Below, one piece after another: positions 60,601 to 64,000 of a stretch of DNA of 64,000 nucleotides (positions within the stretch are counted from its first letter, which is position 1; each line of letters begins with the position of its first letter). The translations under genes and the position numbers were made by a program. The DNA is from Lingula anatina (lineage: Eukaryota > Brachiopoda > Lingulata > Lingulida > Lingulidae): the NCBI RefSeq assembly GCF_001039355.2, contig NW_019773836.1, positions 548,539 to 612,538 of the forward strand, in the 5' to 3' direction. The notes beneath the pieces were generated by a model. That model saw only the letters and a list, made by a program, of their open reading frames with translations. It made no database searches and was not told the origin of the DNA.

Positions 60601-61912
60601 TTTATGTGTAGTCTAAAATCAATATAATATGTTCAGTAAACTTTACATGGGTAAAATGAACAGAATCAGATGACTAAAATAAATGAAAAGGTAGTTAAAA
60701 TAATAAGATATAAACTAAAGAGTTGAACTAAAATGTAATTGAATTGATAAGATATAAAAAAATAAACTGTACAGTGTAAAAGATAACAGCCAGTCAAATC
60801 AATTATAAAACTTTTTGAGGATATCAGTTTTTAATTATTTTTTAAAATTGTCCTCAGACTCAATTGTTTTAAAATAAAGGATATGTGCAATTTTATTTTT
60901 AATTGGTTTGCTATTACGAACATGATGTATATATTTTTTCTAAATTTAAACAATAAACATGCTCATTTCAAAGTGTCTTTAGACAAAAAACTACCCTTTT
61001 TTCTTTTGCAATTTCCATACAATAAAATAAAGTGTCTAAATGGAGACATTTTTCTCGTCTTTTCGACAGTCCCCTATCACCAATTTCAGAATTTCACAGA
61101 TTATGTAATTTATTGCCTTCCGAAATAAATGTCAAATAATTACATGGAGGCATAAGTCATTCTTACAAAATTGGTTGTATTCATCAACAAATGTTTATAC
61201 ACATATCTGGTGACACACAAAGTCTTATTAAAAAGACACTTGTGCTCTTGTCATACATCTAATTGTTATTTTAAATCCTTTATCTTCACATGTTGATTAT
61301 GTACGTAATATGTGCATCAAACTGGAACATACATGTTTGCCATATCTAGCTGACAATTGCGAAAGTTTTCTCTAAAAACTAGCATCTTTAACAGGCAATC
61401 CGTTCATTAGCCAAAGCAATACAGGGACACTCCTCAACCTTGTTATAAAAAGCAACAAATCTAAGATTGGTTCCAATTCACAGCAACATCGGACAATGCA
61501 GTTACTATGAAAAAATATCCCTTCATCTCAAATGCATCGCACACCATGCAATATAAAAACTGAGAGAGCGTTTGTTTTAGATTCCTACAAGCCGTCATAG
61601 AAAGTTGTGACATTTGGTGTCCTAATATCCTTTAGGGTATTAATCCATTCGTATTTTTAATGGTTATCTATTATCCATTATGTCAATGTTACCTGCAATC
61701 GAAAATAGGTTATAAAGGTAGTTATTTGATTAATGAAAAAGATATAAGTTGATGCATTAATTACAATGTGACACTCTAACAGTACCATTTCAAACTCAAC
61801 TATTAATCCGAAAATCTGTGGTAGTTTCACCAGTTTTCATATGAAATTAAATAAATTGAGATAAAGTTTAAAATATTCTTCAAAATGTATCCAAGTTATT
61901 TTGTAAATGAAT

Positions 61913-61915
<3 letters not shown>

Positions 61916-61964
<49 letters not shown>
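61916..61964. repeat. poly(T) run followed by G run
   Basis: About 49 consecutive T, then ATTGGGGGGG. Confidence 0.95.
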
Positions 61965-61966
<2 letters not shown>

Positions 61967-63312
61967 TGGGGGGGGTTCTTTCATTTGCAAATGACTTGTG
62001 ATGAGAAAAGTATGTTTCCCGTTTCCCTATTAATATGAATCCAGGCTTACCTTAACCGTTTGTTAAAATCTCCTCACAGTAAAATCTTCATCAACGACGA
62101 TGCTGCAAGTGCTACAACTAAAATGCAAAGATAGGTGATGTTTAGGATTTACTGTGGTCTTATAGCCATTTTAGTGATAAGTCAAACGATCTACATGTAT
62201 GCCGTAAGCCCATTTTTCCTTATGTTCTTCATGATAAATGGCTTATTATAAATTGGTATTTTAATTGCGTTTTGAACTAAACAAAGTAATTGCCCGGAAA
62301 TCAGGAAGCTATCTTAAACCCCTCGGAAGATCAGAAAGTTTCCTGGGCTTCACATGACCAAGGCAACGTTCATAGATGGTGAATTGAAACATTATTACAA
62401 TATTGTCATTTATTAATAATTCTCTAAGTAAAGAATACTCCTGTTGTACCACCCAATCATGAGATAATAAGAAACCTATTTCATAATATTCTGGCCTTTA
62501 CGTATCATTAACCAGAGAGAGGTAGAGAGAGAGAGAGAGAAAGGGAGAAAAGGAGGAGAGGCTCGATGAGGGGTTTTATCTTACTTATTATACTTGGTCG
62601 AACTATTTCACAGCTTGAAATATATCCGGTCGTCGTATTTGGCGCCAGTGTGGAATTGGTGCTAGTAGAGGCTTAAATATAGATAAGCAATACACTTCCA
62701 TGAAGTGACGTTGAGTCTAAAATATTGCTTGAAACACTATTCTAAAAAGTGTTTTATATACGACACTTTTGTATATTTCCTTGCTTTACCTTTTGTTACT
62801 GAATATAAAAACTGTGCATACTATCAAAGTATTAAGTATCGAAAGATGTTTGCATGGTTACACAAAAAAAATAGATTCAATTTCTTTCACCGGAGTTTAA
62901 AGAAAAGTAAAATTCGCAAATGTATTTATCACTTAATGTTTCAACTATCTGTTTACTTCAAATATAAGGATTTATTGACAATATCTGTAAATACAGTATA
63001 TACAGTCGTTATTAAATGCTTGTTCATTGGATGAATTGACAGGAAAATGGCTTCACATGTCTTCATTTAAACCCCTCGGGTAAGAAAGTTATTTTGCTGT
63101 GAACTGTTATCAGAAGTTTGAATATTCATCTTAAAGGTTCAAATTCTCCTCTTCTATCAGTAATTAATTAATTATTCAACAATCAATCTTATTGCTTATC
63201 CTAAAGTGATTGTGACGTCTCAAGTATGAGTGACAATTCATAACTGTGATATCATAATCATAATCACATCCATAACCAAGGAAAGCATTAAGAGGTTCAG
63301 AAGTGCTGTTAT

Positions 63313-63314
<2 letters not shown>

Positions 63315-63348
<34 letters not shown>
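63315..63348. repeat. (GT)n microsatellite
   Basis: About 17 GT units. Confidence 0.95.
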
Positions 63349-63350
<2 letters not shown>

Positions 63351-63489
63351 AAATCAAAATACTTCGATATTAACAAAAAGTCAAAGAACTCTACTACAGA
63401 TAGAATGAAATTTACGGCTGATAGGAAATCCACAAGTCAGGAAGACTCTTAAGCACAGGAAAAGCGAATGCATCGCAAGTGGTACTTAC

Positions 63490-63531
63490 TATTCGAAGTT
63501 GTAGGTTTTTTCTTGGTGGTTGTTAAAGGAG
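63490..63531 (-). CDS. Unit G stalk exon
   Basis: 42-bp phase 1-1 exon with intact TTTCAG acceptor and GTAAGT donor, encoding APLTTTKKKPTTSN. It is the intact counterpart of the damaged exon at 32145-32186. Confidence 0.8.
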
Positions 63532-63851
63532 CTGAAAGAAAGTATAAAGTGATATTTAATACCCAGTCACCTTCAAGGTTATTAAGAACTGCAATTATAA
63601 TAACCAGTTATGAAGTGATAAGTACAGCCTATTGCAAAGCATAATGGTTCAGATAAGTGCAGCGTGTAAACGAAGCACGAAGTCAATAAGCGTTGAATTA
63701 TCTATTTCTGCTTCAATTTCAAAAAAGGGTCCGCCACCCTGGCAAGTGTCTCGAGCCTAACTGGAGACATATGTACATTTCCTCTTTACCTTTTGACATC
63801 TATCTTTTTTGTCTTATAAAAAACTCATCCAATCAACACATTTGTACATAC

Positions 63852-64000
63852 CAGCACTTTCAGGCACCGTGATCTTTGTCATGATCTGACTTATAAGTGA
63901 GTCGTGTAGTAGCTGGCAAGTCAATTCCACTGGATCTGCCTGAGTTCCCATCACTTCAACTGCACTTTCGACCAGAAAGGTGTCTCCCTGGCTTCGCTCA
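63852..64000 (-). CDS. Unit G C2-like Ig exon (partial, runs off right edge)
   Basis: The 3' half of a C2 exon (GDTFLVESAVEVMGTQADPV, second Cys in ELTCQLLHDSL, PESAG) ending before GTATGT. It is closest to unit E. The last ten bases of the window diverge from all other copies. Confidence 0.85.

Larger units (their letters stand above)
59326..63489. other. Intergenic region between units F and G
   Basis: No gene is supported. It contains an (AAT)n run at 60557-60600, a T run at 61916-61964, a GA-rich run near 62517-62545 and a (GT)n run at 63315-63348. From about 63170 it is similar to 31720-32100 of unit E. Confidence 0.5.

Noticed and set aside
1-64000. tRNA, rRNA or CRISPR features
   Set aside because: No cloverleaf, rRNA core sequence or direct-repeat/spacer array was recognised by eye; a tRNA scan would settle the first.

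Overview
This window looks like genomic DNA from a marine invertebrate animal. Genes are intron-rich with GT-AG boundaries, the DNA is AT-rich, and it is full of microsatellites, short inverted-repeat transposons and decayed retroelements. Lophotrochozoan or invertebrate deuterostome both fit; the sequence alone does not settle the species. There is no bacterial gene organisation.

Left end (1-4.3 kb): two tandem minus-strand copies of a small EF-hand calcium-binding protein of the luciferin-binding/sarcoplasmic calcium-binding type. One is complete (3162-3704) and one runs off the left edge (1-530). About 4.3-12.6 kb holds only repeats and unassigned DNA.

The rest of the window is a cluster of immune-type receptor genes built from interchangeable phase-1 exons: signal peptide (about 55-61 bp), V-like Ig exon (always 375 bp), C2-like Ig exon (312 bp), Ser/Thr-rich stalk exon(s) (36-42 bp), and a transmembrane/tail part. 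Gene A (plus strand, 12615-22520, 7 exons, 359 codons) is complete; its tail carries an NPAY motif. Gene B (minus strand, 54987-50666, 6 exons, 405 codons) is complete; its different, single-exon tail carries paired YxxL motifs. Units D and E (minus, 39405-26597) are missing one transmembrane exon and one signal exon between them and could read as one four-Ig gene, but they carry a stop in the signal peptide, a lost splice acceptor and a frameshifted tail. A lone divergent V exon (43265-43639), truncated V and signal exons (47.3-48.6 kb), a decayed unit F (57.3-59.3 kb) and part of unit G (63.5-64 kb) complete the array.

The introns host an L1/Tx1-type LINE fragment interrupted by a Penelope-like fragment, Tc1-like elements with matching short derivatives, several MITE families, a long perfect-type hairpin, and a GC-rich insert beginning at the only N in the window.

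My reading (inference) is an expanding and decaying family of paired-type surface receptors: near-identical ectodomains on two unrelated cytoplasmic tails, with V-domain differences concentrated in loops. That pattern fits innate immune or self/non-self recognition, but ligands and function are unknown.
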